From assembly GCA_003439945.1 (NCBI GenBank), contig QVRM01004780.1:277383-341382 (forward strand): a DNA stretch of 64,000 bases, read 5' to 3'. The notes under the pieces were generated by a model. It saw only the letters and a list, made by a program, of their open reading frames with translations. It was not told the DNA's origin and did no database searches. Of the stretch, positions 24,522 to 39,927 are shown piece after piece. This DNA is from Dermanyssus gallinae. Lineage: Eukaryota > Arthropoda > Arachnida > Mesostigmata > Dermanyssidae. A program made the translations under genes and the position numbers. How positions within the stretch are numbered: position 1 is the stretch's first letter; every line of letters begins with the position of its first letter.

Positions 24522-24620
24522 GTAAGTACATACATCTCCCGTCATCGCCATCGACATGCGTGAGCGCTGCAATGGAGGCCATTGCAGTTCTCACAACGCA
24601 TCGCGCGGATTGATGATTAT

Positions 24621-24667
<47 letters not shown>

Positions 24668-27600
24668 GTTCTAACCAGATAGATTGAAGGTCTAGCCGAA
24701 CTGTGCCGATTTGACCACCTGTAGTTGAGACATCATTTGTGATCATCAGCTCTCCATCTGTCTACCAGCTCTCTCTATCTATGTATCAATCTTGTTACTA
24801 GTTTTCTATACCGACCTATACTATCTCCGTACGATCTCCGTGTCTGAGTACAGAGTCAGCTAACCGTTCACACTTTTCCAAACTTCAGCCGCCTGTTGTG
24901 CGCGACACACTGCATTGCTCTTTTGGTTGTCCCCCCCGAGCTTCCGGGCCCAGGTAGCAACCTCACATATAGCAGCCCACATATAGCAACCTGGTCTTCA
25001 ACCATGCATTCTGCTCGTAGATATAATTCACACGTAGAGGTAACCCGTTGCTCATGCAGATTAGTCAGTTGCTGGACGTTAAATGGCGGGCTCGTCACTC
25101 ATCCCCGACGTACGACGTCGTAATGTCGACTCGTATGGGATATTGAAGTGTGGTATCGTTACTGTGGAGTTAAATCGCAGCCGGCGGTCGTGGTGGTGGT
25201 CTGCGTTTGTTTTCTGGGAAACCAACAAACAAAAGTATTCGTCGTTCGCCTAAGAGCACCGGTCCTGGGCACCTCTCGAAATGGGTTTGTGGTTCTTTTA
25301 GTAGTTGTCAGCTCGCCTCATCTATCTGCCAGAGTGATCATTAATTGTCTATCAACTCTTCAAACACTGATAAAGCAGACTCACGTTTTACTTGAGTGCG
25401 TGACGTGCTATTGCTCTGCGTAGTGGTCGTGCGCCCTGTCAATTGAATATAATTGTTAGGTGGGAATAATAATAATAATAATAATAATAAACGAAAATGT
25501 TTCGTTTTTGTAGCATGGCAACCTACACTTATCTAACTATCAGCAGTACCTTGATAGCTTCTGTAAAGCCCACGTTTCCATATATCCGTGTACCGTGTCG
25601 TCGTCATCGTCGCCTTTAACCGGCGGTTCGTCTTGATGTTGGATCTTAAACACGCTCATGTGTCAGACGAGATAGATCACATCTCTCAGTTGCGGATGGA
25701 TGACCCACCCAACAGAATCCATACTTGAACCTGAATGGTGTGTTCCACTGCAAGAGACGCCGTGTAAGAATGTGTCAAGTTTCGCGTTTCGCGATTATGT
25801 CCGTTTCGAATGTGCGTCAGATCGAATTCTACATTTAGCCTTAGAGTGGGCTACTTTTAGCCAGAGCATACAGCATCTCCAGTACATCAGGCTCGCACCG
25901 GCTGGCGTCATGTAACGTCTACCGTTAATTCGGTTGCTGCTCACATACGTATGGAGGGCGGCTTTTTCTACGGTGTTTCTTTTTTAAATCCAACCGTAGT
26001 TCGGCTCGCCTTTTCCGCGCACATGAACAAAAATACAGAGTATGAGATTCTCGCGTGAACCACCTACCGCTGTATGGGATAAGCTTCAATCAGCAGTACT
26101 GTAAATTCAGATGTAAACTTATGCCGAAACTGATCTGGTGAGGTGGACGTTGAAATCTATATACTGCACTTAATGTTAGCGTATAGTGTCCACTCGACCT
26201 ATGAAAATGGAATTCACACCAGAAGGTGTGCATTCAGGTCATATGAGGGATGTGCCAAATTCTCTACTCTCGGCGTGGCTCATTTAGATGGGTGAGGGTC
26301 CGTTCTCGCGCTCAGATCTCGTGAAAGCCGTCGAACATTATCGTTGGTCAGTGCACATTTTATCGTGGAATACAAAACACCCTGAATTCAAATAAGATCA
26401 AATTTACATGAGTTTTAATATCTCATTCGCCTCTAGGGCGTACAAACAAACCATACATCGCCTACAGAAATAGTAGTGCTCATTGTTGTTGTTGTTGTTT
26501 CTGTAAACGATGACAACAACATTATTAACAACAATAGCAACAACAACAAGTTGCTGCTGTCACAACAAGTCGTTGGTGTCGTCCAGTATTGTTCTAGTCT
26601 TAGTTTAAATGGCGGAAGGTCATACGCGAGGAGCTAAATGTTCGTAGTGGTATCTTGGCGATTGTGGTCATCGGGGGGCTGTTGTTGTTGTTGTAGGCGG
26701 GAAACAAACCCTGTACTCTCTACGGATACTAGTATAGTGACTAGTCTAGTTGGAAGATGCCTAGCGCAAGTAACTACAACGAGGCGTGTTGCCGTTTTAT
26801 ATTGGTTGTCTGTCCGGCGTGCGCACGTGGGGGTATCTGGGCCGTGCTGCTAACATGTCGGATGGGTCGTGGCTGAGGTGGACGGGATGAGGCAGGCGGT
26901 TTGGGGGGGGGGGGAGCGTTAGGTATTGCTGCAGCTTGACTCTTGACGGCTTTGTTGAAGGCGTTTGTTGGAGAAGCCTGTCCACTGGCACTGTGCTGTC
27001 GTCACTGGGTGACTATTGCTCTGTTGCTCTGAGACGCTGCTAGAGCAAATCGTAGAAGTCAAGTTATAGTTGTAGAGTGATGGCGATGACGATGATGATG
27101 ACGATGAACAAGAAGAAGAAGAGGGAAAAGAAGAAACAGAAACAGCAGCAACAGTAGTAGCATGTGGCGGCCAGGGTCAATGGCCGTGAGTCGTTCATTC
27201 GAAGCCGAAGACGAGAAAGCCGATGGCCGCTGGGAGACCGAAAGCCGAAATGAACAACCACGAAAAAAAACGCACACCGACCAGCAGAACCTTGCCCTCA
27301 CTGCCACCGACCTCACTGCGGACAGGCTAGAAATACGTCTCGGAAAAAGAATTGATAAAAAACAGCGCCGTTCACCAACGGGCGTCCCAATCAAGTTGAT
27401 ATGGTGTAGTTGCCCTAGTTACTGTAGCTCTTGTCGTGCGATGGAATGAGTTGAAGGTAGAACCCCGTTTTCCCCCGACATCCGAGAAAACCAACCGCAG
27501 TTTTTTTTTAATGGGGCGTACTACAAGATGTGCACACACATCGTGTGTTGTAGTAGAATCGTATAGGCCACGATGACTTATATCGTTATGTTGACTGATG

Positions 27601-27828
27601 TCTTTCGATTAAGGCGTCTACTTTCCCCACCCCCCGTCGCCCCACAGCCGTGACCAATAGTAACTTAATTAACTTAATCTAAGGACGAAGTACGTGAATT
27701 AGCGACGTACAGTACAGACGATTGTGTCTACGTCGGAACTCCTATGCTAAACAATAATTAAAAGTATCTGCGTGTTGAAGGTCACAGACCATATGAAATG
27801 AGATTATAATTTGACGAAGGGTGTTTGA

Positions 27829-27897
<69 letters not shown>

Positions 27898-27997
27898 AAA
27901 AGAATGGAATTTGTGAATATGCACTAAACGTCAAATAGAAGAGGAACGTGTGTAGCACCATATTTGCACCATATTTCAATAGATGTTTGGACTGAAG

Positions 27998-28041
<44 letters not shown>

Positions 28042-28846
28042 AAGTTTATTTCCGTATAATACATTAGGTATATATATATATATAGATAGATACGATCCTG
28101 CATATCGAACTGTTTGGTGACTGTTGATTACAGTGTACTTTTGACGTTACTAATAGCGGCGTGCGGTCGGTCATGTACTCGAACTTGTTTTCTAGGCGGA
28201 TCTCAATGGAATCAAGTGGCGACGCCTAGGCTGTCCTGCAACGAGCAGCGGGGCCGGCAACGGTAGCGCGAGCAGTGGCGGTGGACCCGGCAGTAGTGGC
28301 GGTGGTCAAAGTCCGCTCGAAGATGCCGTTCTTGGCTCATTCGCGCGCTGTCTTCAAGCGGGCCTGCTCTGTGCCTGGCGACGGGTCGCACGCAGTGAAG
28401 ACACAGGTCAGTAAGAAGATCGAAGGTAGACTAGCAGCAACCTAGACTAGATGATGATAGCCTAGTAGCAAACTGGACAATACGCACGCACGTCTACATG
28501 AACTTACACATGAACTTTCATGAACATACAAGCATAGCATGCAAAAAAACAAAAACATCTACTGCTTTGATCACACTGGCGAACGACCCCCAACAGTGTC
28601 GTTCGGGGTTCGGTTTTTTTAGACGACGCGTTCCGAACCACGTAATATTGTTGGCATTTAGTACAATTCGATCAATTAATCGGGTCATTTGCATTCGACG
28701 ACGAATAATAAATAGATCTTTTGGGAATCGTCACATTTTAAAATCTTACTAATTATTCTTCAACACGAATATTCTGTGGTTCTTTTATATACGACTCATA
28801 TATGTATGTATGTATGTATATATATATATATATATGTATATATATG

Positions 28847-28898
<52 letters not shown>

Positions 28899-29393
28899 CA
28901 CGTTTGTATTGCGGGAATAAATTATTATATAATAATATTATTTATTATAGTGCATAAAGTGCGTGACAGTTGAATGGGTGGGCCACGCAGTTGTGAACCA
29001 GTTGTGTTGTCATCAATTCCGAGTGGGTCAATCCGTGTGTCCGCGTTTCAGGTTTGTTGTCCGATCCGCCGCCTCCGGGCCCTTCCGACCCGCTGACAAA
29101 GGAACTTTGGCTATTTTGGTGCGGCGACGAGCCTGACACGTCGAGTGGGGGCCTCCTCTCGCACCAGCTTGTCGATCTCGAGCAGGGCTCGTGGGAAAGT
29201 GGCCTTGCCTACGAAACACGTAACCTGCTTTTTAAGGTACGACACGAACCATGCACGCCTGGATGCATACACGCGCGTACGGTTGTTAAATATTAATCTT
29301 TTCTTTATCTCTCTTTCTCTCTCACTCGGTCTGTATTATTCTTAAGGAATTTGAAAAATATTAACTCCACAGCTGAAACATCCTCCTGCACTC

Positions 29394-29424
<31 letters not shown>

Positions 29425-32400
29425 CTCTGTTTAATGTATAAAATTAATGTTCTGCTGTAATTGTATTAATACACATTTATAATAACTGTACCACTTGCAC
29501 CAACAACGAGCGGGAACATATCATACGTACTTGGCTCTGAAGGTGAAAAACGGTTGCTGGCTATGCATTCTAGCTAGTTGTTTTGTATCCCCAACATGTC
29601 TCTTCACACTCATCCGCGTCTGCTTAACGTCCGGTACTGTCTCCTCGACCTGCTTCTAATGATTCCTGTAATACATCTACTACACATGCTGGCTAGCTTT
29701 AACAGCAAAATGCGGCACGCACATTATTCTTCACGCAAATTATCGTAGCCAACTGCCGTAGTTCGAATCTAGTGAGGCACGGAAGGTTGCAACTTTCTGT
29801 AGGTCAGTCGTAGTCCCGACTTGAGCTTATAATAATCTTATCTTAATAATCTTAGTATCTTATACAAATAGCGGAAGGCTATTATCTATTATATATGCTG
29901 TTGATGGTGACGATGACGCTGGCCGACGGACGAAATGGAGAATGGAGATGATTTTGACGCCTTTGACTTGGCTTTTCGACGGAATTGCAGGCGTTACACA
30001 ATCTCGTGCAGCGTTGCCTGCTTCAGAGGGGCTTTGTTCGTCTGGGACGATGGTTCCTTCAGCCGACGGAGTGGCCAACTGGCCACAGTGGCGGCCCAAC
30101 GCGCCACTGCCAGAACGGCCAGCAAGGCGGAACCGTGTCAGCTGGCGGTGGTCAGAGTGTGCGGGGACCGCCGGTCACGCCGCCGCAGCATCCCAAAAGC
30201 AGTCCGGTGCAGATTACGTTCGCGTTCAACTTCTTCGTGCATGGCGATTCGACGGTCTGCGTCGGAGTCGACGTTCGGCAGCATCCGGCCATCCAGCGGC
30301 TGTCGCGAGTTCATCTGGCGGCGTCCACACAGCAGCAGGCGGCAACAGTTGGCGTCAGCAACGGGGCAGGCGGCAGTGGAGTGACCCCGACGCCGACGAC
30401 GACAACGTCGACGTCAACGGCGACGGCCACAACGACGCCAGCAGCAGCAGCAGCTAACTGCAACACTCGCGTTCTCCTCAGTCCGTTCGGGCTGCAGGCG
30501 ACGCTGATTGGCCCGGCTGTAGGTAAGGACGCCGATCATGCGGCGACGCTGCTGAACGAGTGGGGTCACTTCTACCCGCTGCCGCCTCGGGAAGGCGGCG
30601 GCGGCAACGGCGGCAGTTCGGGAGCCAGTGGTGCCAGCATGGGCAGCAACGAGAACTGTCCTCCGAACATGGGGGACGTGCCACACAACGTGGTTGGGGG
30701 TTGCGGAACGGGGAGCGGTGGCCACGACTCGCTGACGGGTTGCGGTGCCAACATCGCACAGATGCCAGCCGTCGTCAACGTGCAGGTGGGCACGGTGCGG
30801 ATGAAGTACCCTTCGGCGTACGTGTTCGTATCCGAAACCGACGACGCAGCGAACTCGACGACGAGTGGCCCGTCGTCGCCTCACGCAGCGACTTCGACGT
30901 CTAGTGCGACCGGGGCGTCCACCGTGCAGCACAGAAACTCGACTTCAACGAAACCATCGTGCACGTCTCCCCCGCGAAGTATACTCAGTGCGGCATTGGC
31001 ACAAAAAGAAGGCAAGGAGTACTCCACGCCGGTGGATGGCGGCCAACAACGAACGGTTTTGAAGAACCTGGCACATGAAGAGAATCAACAACAGGGCAAA
31101 AGTGGTCCTGGTAGTGGTGGTGGTAGTAGTTGTACCACAGGTAAATCTACCTCGAGTGTCCCGCGCACAGTTCGCACGGGCCGTGCCACGTCACGACATA
31201 TTCGAACAAGAGCATGGGCTGATGCGATGTCTACGGCAGCTCTGCCTTATACACACCAGGCTCAGAAGGTACGTTGGTCGCTCAGCATTGCAGCTCTATA
31301 ACAGCGATAATTTCATATCGATTCGCCAACCGAACTTAAAGAGCACACGCTTCTAAGTTCTACTTTTAATACTGTAGTTATTTTATTAACATTTATTGGG
31401 CCTCCTAATTCTCCCCGTCCTTCTCTCGCAATCCTTCATCTTTTTTCCGGTGTGACACATTCTAGTCTGGTTTAACCTTACAGAATGACTAAACAAGTTT
31501 TAACCTAGTGGTTCGCTCGGTATGCATTGTTAACAGACGGTGGATCAGACGGAACGGGCCGGAAGTGATCCTGATCCGGTATCCGACTGCTGGCAGCTGC
31601 GTGACCTTATAACTTGCGGATCGCAAGCTCCGTCTTGTAGCTGTTTTCGCTGCGGTGTCGGAGGCGCTGCCGGGTGCCGCCGTGAGGAACGAGATCGTAG
31701 CAAAAAAGATCTTCCGTCTCGCCTTCCTCAGCTGAAGCCGGGGGCGGCTGGCAACTTCCACAAGTACGTGCAGTGGTTCAAATTCATGATAACATTTGTT
31801 GGTGCGAGTTCATGATAGCATTTGTTGGAACAATTCTTAATGATCTAGGGGATAATATCTAGTAAGGCTGTTATTTACGCTGTCTGTAAACAAATTGCGA
31901 AACGTCATTATCCGTACGCCATGGAAATTATTGTTGATCTGTTCAGTATGCTCCATGATCTTAGTATATAGAGTCTTGAGGAGGTAATATAACATAGATG
32001 AAGAATGAAATTAGGCAGTAACTAAGAGTGAAGATACGTGCAAATCGCTAGATACATTCTATTCATTTTTACCTGTCGTTGTGATTGTGCTTCAGGCGGC
32101 GGAGTTCGCATGACATTCCTCCTGCGATTGACTCCATTTTGGCTACGCGCCTTGGTCTCGGCTCATTAACGTCATCCTCCTCGAATGCGCGGCAGCCGGC
32201 TGGACAGCAGCAAAACGGTACCGGCTCCGATGAAGTCGGAGACCAGATGGCGCCCCCAGCTTCATGTGGCGGGGGCCAACCGCCGACCGGGATTACTTCA
32301 GCAGAATCACGGTCCACTGTGGGCCCGTCGTCTGTTGACCAGGCATGTGCCGGCAACTTAACGGGCCTTCTTTCCCCGATGACCCAGCCGAAGCTTGAGC

Positions 32401-33949
32401 CCGGAGTGCCTGCAACAGTCAAGTTAGAGCCTCCTGGCAGCGTCGGCGGTGGCTTACCACCCGGGCACTCTCCTGTGTCTACACCCGAAGAAAGCTCTCA
32501 CCCAGCGCTCAATGCGCTTTCGCCTCTTAACGAAGATGGAGCGCATACGAATTCATCGAGCATTCATCAAGGCGTTACAATAAAACAGGAAACAATAGGC
32601 TCGGCGCCACCTAGCGTAGCAAATATGGATTGCTGCGGTACACCCGCAGCCCAGGACGTGAATAAGGGCGGCTGCAAGGAGGCATCTAGCGAAAGCAAAG
32701 ACCAGCCAATATCCTATGTGGGTAGTCTTGCAGCTGCTTCCGGCGCGGGCGGGGCTAATTTTGGACAAGGTGCCTCCTACAATAAAAAGCTAGCAATCGC
32801 CGGTGGCAATGCTCTTAAACGGCCAACCCTTCCATGGATTGCGAATGAAGACGACGAATTGCGCGGGCCTCCAGGGAACGACATCAGTGCCCTCTACGAC
32901 TACTCAACCGTGAGTACGGCCTTGGTGTGGGATGCCCCTCCTCCATCCAAAAGGACTTTCCCGCTAAGACTGGGTGGTGACCGATGGCATAAGAATAACG
33001 CGGAAGGTAACAACGGTCCATGGGGTCACCAACACCTGAATAATGGTCATGCAACAACGTTACTTCATTGCAATCAAGCAACGACTGGTCGAAACAATAT
33101 GCTTCATCACTCTCACAGCATCAACAACGGAGCTGATGAAAACATCGGTAAGTTGTTAAACGGTGAGACAGAGCAATGCCATAGGCACATAGATGAATAG
33201 AACATAATAAGTAAATATTTATATACACGCTTTTTCGTACGGTATTTGTTAAGCGTTTTGTGAAAGCTCGCAAACGTACTGTAATTGTATGTCAAATCTG
33301 CTCTCTGCCTGACGATTAAGCAAGCCCTTTTGCCTGGATGCGATGTGTATGCAGGAAGCGAAAGTGGCGGTGAGCAGACAACGGCCGAGGAGGCCGCACT
33401 GATGGGGGCTCAATGCGTGAGCCCCTCGGAGGTTACGTCAGCTGCCCTGACGCCGCTTAGCAGCGGGCCCCACTCGAACAACCCATCGACGCCTCGTCAA
33501 CATGCTTCTGCGCTAACGCCTGGCGGCGGTCATTGTCATCTACAGGGAACGGCGGTGTCTGCCGATAGGCTATCGACAGGCGTCACGGGCGCAGGAGCGG
33601 GGACGCCGCTTGACTGCGGGGCTGGGGATATACAAATGGACAACATGTCGTCGTCATCGGAAGGAGCAGGAGACGTTGGGTCTCCTGACAACGGCTTACT
33701 GTTTTCTGCCCCGGGAACGGGGGGATCCAAAGGCACAGGCGGTATCATAGGAACACCCCCACAGCACCTTGGCACCTGTGGTGATGACCTGCACCGAAAA
33801 ACGGCCGGATTGCTTGAACTTACCACGATGTACCCTACTCCACCTTCCCTCGAGCCTAATGCTGCAGCATCGCCATGTAACGGTAAGATTTATTAAACCC
33901 GACAATTGTTAAGACTGTGGTGATTTATTTGTCACTTCAATCTAGTTAA

Positions 33950-34018
<69 letters not shown>

Positions 34019-37000
34019 TAATAGTGACCACCCCAGGCCAATTGTAGACATATATTGCACAACATAATTTGAAAATATCTTATATGAGGTGCTGTTTTCG
34101 TCTATCTAAGCGTTACGGCCCGTTACAGAAGGTCCCGTAACTTTACGAAAATGTTCTTATGTTAATGAATTGTTTGCGCAGTATCGAAGAATAAAATGTT
34201 GTGATATATTTGTGACTATGTTATGTTACAATTCCTATTCGGTGAACGTTTAGGTTTGACTTGACACGTAAAGCCTCTTCCGGGTGCGTGTTTCGTATAA
34301 CGGAGGGGAACTTCTTTGTCATTTGTTTACTGAGACGTTTCTTCGCGCCCCTTGCTCTATTGAATCTACAGGACCGGGAACACCATCGGCGCCGGTCCTG
34401 AACGCGGCGCTGACGGATGAAGAATCCCCGGCAACCTGTGGCGAGCCAGAAGGTAGTGAATGTGGTGAGTGGAGCTTGTTCGTGCATCGCCCGGCGCTTT
34501 TTAACAAATTAGTGTCGTCAACATTGTACGCACCGGTGGCACCGCTTCCATCATCATTGCAATCACCCATCAACCTACCGGCCGAGTGTGTCTATCGAGC
34601 GTCATGGCAGACTCGGCTCAACGCGATGGCCGGCGGTCGCAATGGCAACAACAACAACAATGGCAATGGTGGCCAGAAGACTCCAACAGGCACGCAATCA
34701 ACGGGAGCGAGTTCAGGAAGCGTCGGGTCCAACGGACCAGGACATATGCAGAGACGAAATCCAGGCCAGGAGAGCCGTCAAAACTCTGCTGCTGGCGGGG
34801 GTTCGGTTGGACCGCGTTCGTGGGGTCCTAGTGAAGGCGGCGGCCGACCAGCTCCACCGTACCCATTAGGGTCGCCTGGATATGCCGCTGGAGCCACGCC
34901 CGGTCCGTCACTTATGTCCCCCGCCGGTCCAATGCCGGGTAGCGTCGGACCAATGCCAGGCAGTGTCGGACAGATGCCGGGCAGTGTTGGTCCAATGTCG
35001 GCCGGCTTCGGAGCCTCTCGGCCCTCGTCTGTTGATCCTTACCAGATGTCTTCCGGGCCGCCGTCCGTTCGGGAGGGCTGTGGCGCTGGTGCCCCGCTCG
35101 ACAAGACTGCGAACTACCCCGAAGTGTCCAGTCTTCTGGTGACCTTGTTCCTATCTGATTCGCAGTTGGATATGTTTCGCGATCACAATTTTACATCGTG
35201 CACCATCTGCGTATGCAATATGAATATTAAGGGCGCGGATGTTCCGTTGTACCTTCCCGGCCAACTATTATCGGGACCGGCTCTGACTGGCTTCGATGAA
35301 GGACAGACGAAGTGCAGTTGCGGCTTTAGTGCAGTGGTAAGTCGAAAAATGCGTTTTTCTTTTTAAAATCATAGCTGAACGTCAGATTACCAATTCTATC
35401 TAGGTTTGCAAACGCCCATTTATTTTTCTCCGAGCGTATTAAGTACTCTGACAACAACAAGGTAAAAGTCACCTTTGGAAAAATATGATTACAGTGATCT
35501 GATATATCATAACAAAAATATGGCATAGAGCAGATATAAGTAGGTATGTAACGAGACCTCTTGCCGCTCTAATATTTACTAGTATTACTTGTTCTGGTTG
35601 TTACACTGTGTTGTACATACGCTTGATTGTACTCCATGTATTGCATGCTGCCCCCCATGACGCGCACGTTAATTGAAGATGTTACATGATCTATTCATGT
35701 AAGGTCCATGGAGTGACGATAGTTTGTCGAAATTATAATGCGAGTATTCCGATTGTGTGGTAACTATAGGTGAACCGCCAGTTGAGCTACCAGGCCGGGC
35801 TTTTCTACGAGGATGAGGTCGAAATTACGGGCGTTCCGTATGAACCGACACCGGCAAAAAGCAGACTTGCACTAGCCGCGGCATCCCGGACGAACGCTCC
35901 AAGCCAGAAGGACAACAAGCGGCAGCAGCAGCAGGCGGCTGGACTCAAAGGCACCCAAGAACCGGCCTCGGAGCCAATCGAACTTGTAACGGAGAAACGT
36001 CTCGTTGAGTACGTACAGCGGCAGTGCCTAGGCATGACGGAGTCGCCGTGCCATCTCTTGGCTGCGTTCAGTGGCAGTTGTCCGTCGAGCGTCTGCTATC
36101 CGGACTGCAATACGTTACCTGCATCTGTAAGTTCGCACGAGACAAGACCACCGCCCCTCAGTCCGCTGGCGATGCGCCTATTTCGCCAGAGTTCGTCGGA
36201 CGCCACCAATCAACAACAGCAACCCGCAGCGGTTACAAACGGCGGCGACGCTACTGCTAATAACAACAGCAACAACCACCACCATCACGGGAGCTGCAGC
36301 AACAACAGCAGCAGCAACAGCATGAATAGTGTTTGCATGATCGGTGGCCGAGGTGCTGCGCCCAGTATCAACGGCACCACCACTGTCAGCAACAACAACA
36401 ACAGCAGCAGCAGTAGCAACACTTGTGATAATGGCATAGCCCGCTGGGATGCTGGAGCATTGCAGAGCCCTCAGCTGATGGCAGACAGTTGTCAGATGGC
36501 CGCGCTTGCCCTCGAAGCCGCGTTGGCGGGTGGCGTCGGGGCACTGGTTCAACCCGTCAGCCAGTGGGCGGCGGGCAGACACACGTTCGACGAGGCAACG
36601 CGCGCAGGACTTCTGCACCGCTGGGCGTTCCTACAGGTGCCCACGCCTCCAAACCACGCAACGATTGTCAAGCTACTTCGAAGTCTGCAGCCAATTCTAC
36701 AGGACGGGGTGCACAACCAGCGAAAGGTCAGTCAAAAGCTGCCTTCTGCGCAAACGAATGAAGTAGGCTTACTTCGTTTGTTGAGCCTCCATGTACTAAT
36801 GGCGGTGATGATGGTAGTCATAATAATGATTATTTTTTGTTTAAACAAGTTTAATAATAATAATAACGCCAACAGTGATATGTGGGTGCAAAACGACACT
36901 ACATCCCGATATCTGCGTACCGTTCGTAAAGAGTTAATTCGATTCTTCTCGTCAGCAACCCAATTTGATTCTATAGTACATCCGCAACTTAGAGCGTGTA

Positions 37001-39895
37001 AATACGAGAACTGTCTTGTAAGTGTTTACTGAAGGCGATGTTGCATCGTAAGCAACACCTAAGCTACCATATAGCATACAACCAGGTATTGTTTAGTTCC
37101 GATTCTATGTTTGCGAAATGCTGTGTTCATTTTCTGTGCAGAATGTAATGAATAATTTTTTTTTGTTATAACACGTTAGAAATCTCCTTATTAATTTTAA
37201 AGATTCGATTGCTTTTTATTATTATGCAAGTCGTCTTTATTGCGTAGATATGCTATTTTGCGAAGTTAAGTTAACTTAAGTTAATAGTGTGGCAAAATAT
37301 AAATTTCTAACTATGAGGACCTAATTTATGTTAGTGTACTCATAGCATGGTGTATTCTGTATTCAGCGAGGAGCGCGTGGTGGAACGCAATAGTAAACAT
37401 AGCGCCTTAACACGTTTTCTATAAATAAATATTGAATATAGCATATTAGAATTTCAAGGTAGAGACATTTTTGTTCTGTATCTAGAATTCGTTTTTCTAG
37501 CATTATTGGTTTGGGAAAGCAAGCGTTGCCTTGACTTATCCAGGCATTGCTTAATCTGTTACTTGCTAGGCGCAGAAGGGTCCATCGCAGAACATGTGGG
37601 AGTTTACGTATCGAGTTCTGGGGCCGCTGACTTGGCGACAATTTCATCGGCTAGCTGGTCGGGGTACTGAAGATCAGTGTGAACCTCAACCTATTCCGTC
37701 ACTGCTCGTCGGCTACGATAAGGTACGTTTTCCTGTTGAATGGGTATGTCTGCAGATGTCAGGTTATGGGATGTTGTATGCAAGGCTTAACCTGGTATTC
37801 ATGATGTATTTGCTGCGGTACTTATCAGTCTATGAGCGATTAATTGTACTATATACATACTTCGTTTAATGCAATGTCGATATTGTATACCTGTAGCGCA
37901 ATGTATATGGTGGCTTTTATTGAATATTTAGTTGAGCCATAAATTAATCGTAAGTCCCTATTTCTTAAAACGACTGCGTTTGGGATGTTCACTTGACATT
38001 GTCACATATGTTTTGCTATTCGCTGACTATGTACAAAAGACATCGCACTACTTTAACTTCAGAAGCGCTGAAATGGTCTCCGATAGCAGCTCAGGAGACT
38101 ACGGAGTTATTGGGTCATTTGTGGGAAACTAAGTTAGTAAGAATTCGTCCGAGGGGTGTGGTTTGGTGATGACTGTTTGCACGGCGGCTGGCCAAATTAT
38201 ATCATGCAAAATACATTTTTATTGTTATGTCTTTGACGGCTAACGTGCTACCTATTCATCGGCTGATTGGTACTTCTGAGCACATGCTAACACCTGTTTT
38301 AATCGTACCCTGGTTCTCTGCGCTAGTGTAAGTAAAAGAACTTTTGTCTTATCGTGGCTTCTTGCTTCGCGTGTGTTTCTTGCAAGAGGAGAACTTTACG
38401 TTAACGCAGCGAATTCGTTTCTTGTTACGATGGAATTACCTTTGCAGGATTGGCTGTCGATCTCGCCATTCGCTCTCAAATACTGGGACAAGCTTTTGCT
38501 CGAACCGTATGCAATGTCTCGCGACGCTGCCTACGTGGTGCTATGCCCTGACGCTGAGGCTCTACAGGATCCGGTCAAGGCCTTTTTCCGGGAACTTAGC
38601 GCCGTATACGAAGCTGCGAATCTTGGTCGACATTGTGCACTTAGCAAGTCATTCAGGTGAGTGGAGTGCCGTTGGGTAGACATAAATTGTCGTCGGCGTC
38701 AAATCTTGCTCTGCACGTTCGCTGCTACGCTGCTTTGGGCAGCTTGACTTGGTTAGTGATTAGGCCAAGATGTGCACATTGCGCAACTATTGGACTGCGC
38801 AGGCCGTGTGAAAAAGGCCGAATCGGTTTGTATGTAGTGGCGTATTTCCTATACGACTAACCTTCCCTTTTTCGAGTGGAAGCAGTAATTCTCACGAAAA
38901 AAAACATACGTTGTTGGTTGTGCTTCAGGGACGGGATATTAAGAGTGGGAACACGGCCTGCAGCACTGGAGAAGAAGTCTCTAACTGATGACAGCGCTGC
39001 GGCGGGTGCATCGACACCGGTTAGTCAATCGAGTCCCGCGGCGCAGGGTGCATCTCCGGGCTCGCAGACTTCCGTCCAAGGCGGGAGCCAGCGTTCGGCA
39101 AGCGGTAACACTGACCGAGAACAACCTGACGAATGGCTGGGAGAACTACTTGTCCAACTGGGTCTCATATCTTCACGGGAGGGTAACGAGTGCTCGGGAG
39201 CTAACACAGCTTCTGCAAACGGCACCGCTTCAACAGCAATGACAACGACTACTACAACAACAACGACAACCGCTGCTTCCGCTACAACGACCAACAGCAA
39301 GCAGGGCAATAAGGGTCGTAATGCGAATAAAGAAGCACTGAAGCAACAACAGCAACAACAACAGTTACAGCAACAACTGCAGCAGCAGCAGCAACAGCAG
39401 CTGGAGCAACAGCATGGGGCTGCTTCAAATGAGGCTGGTGAGGGCATAGGATCAGGCTCCTCAAAACCTGAACATATATTACAACGCAACGCATTGTTGG
39501 CCGCTAGGCTTACACTCTATTCGAAAGCGTGTCGCATTCAGCTGGCTCCCTACTTGGCCAGTCTTCAACGCTTAGACAAGAGTCTACTTGATGGGCCTCC
39601 TCAGTCAAATACGCCTAAAATACATCAGCTTCCAGCAGCTTCGCCCCGAGCACCCAATACGCCCGATAATCCATCAACGCCTTCCGTCGAAAAGGGAATG
39701 CATTCGGGATCGGGAACGGCAGATCCTAAGGGCGATACAAAGGAAGAAAGTGGTAGCACAGTGCCGAGCGCTACAGCAAGCAATTCCACAACTAGCAGCA
39801 ATTCGGTTACCAGCCAAGATCAGCTACAGCAGCAGCAACAACAACAGCAACAGCAGCAACAACAGCAACAGCAGCAACAACAGCAGCAGCAACAA

Positions 39896-39927
<32 letters not shown>

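Noticed and set aside
30414..30932. 172-aa minus-strand open frame opposite MED13 exon 4
   Set aside because: Antisense shadow of a GC-rich coding exon; Arg-rich composition typical of such shadows.
34250..34266. TTTGACTTGAC in MED13 intron 7 as a LINE tail
   Set aside because: Only 11 bases match the tail of the LINE at 5195-7585 and no LINE sequence precedes it.
36727..37032. Extension of MED13 exon 9 through the open frame to a stop at 37032
   Set aside because: The extension lacks MED13 similarity, and a good donor at 36726 joins in phase to exon 10, which carries the next conserved block.
39025..39489. 154-aa minus-strand frame opposite MED13 exon 12
   Set aside because: Poly-Cys/poly-Val product of the antisense of CAG/CAA codons.
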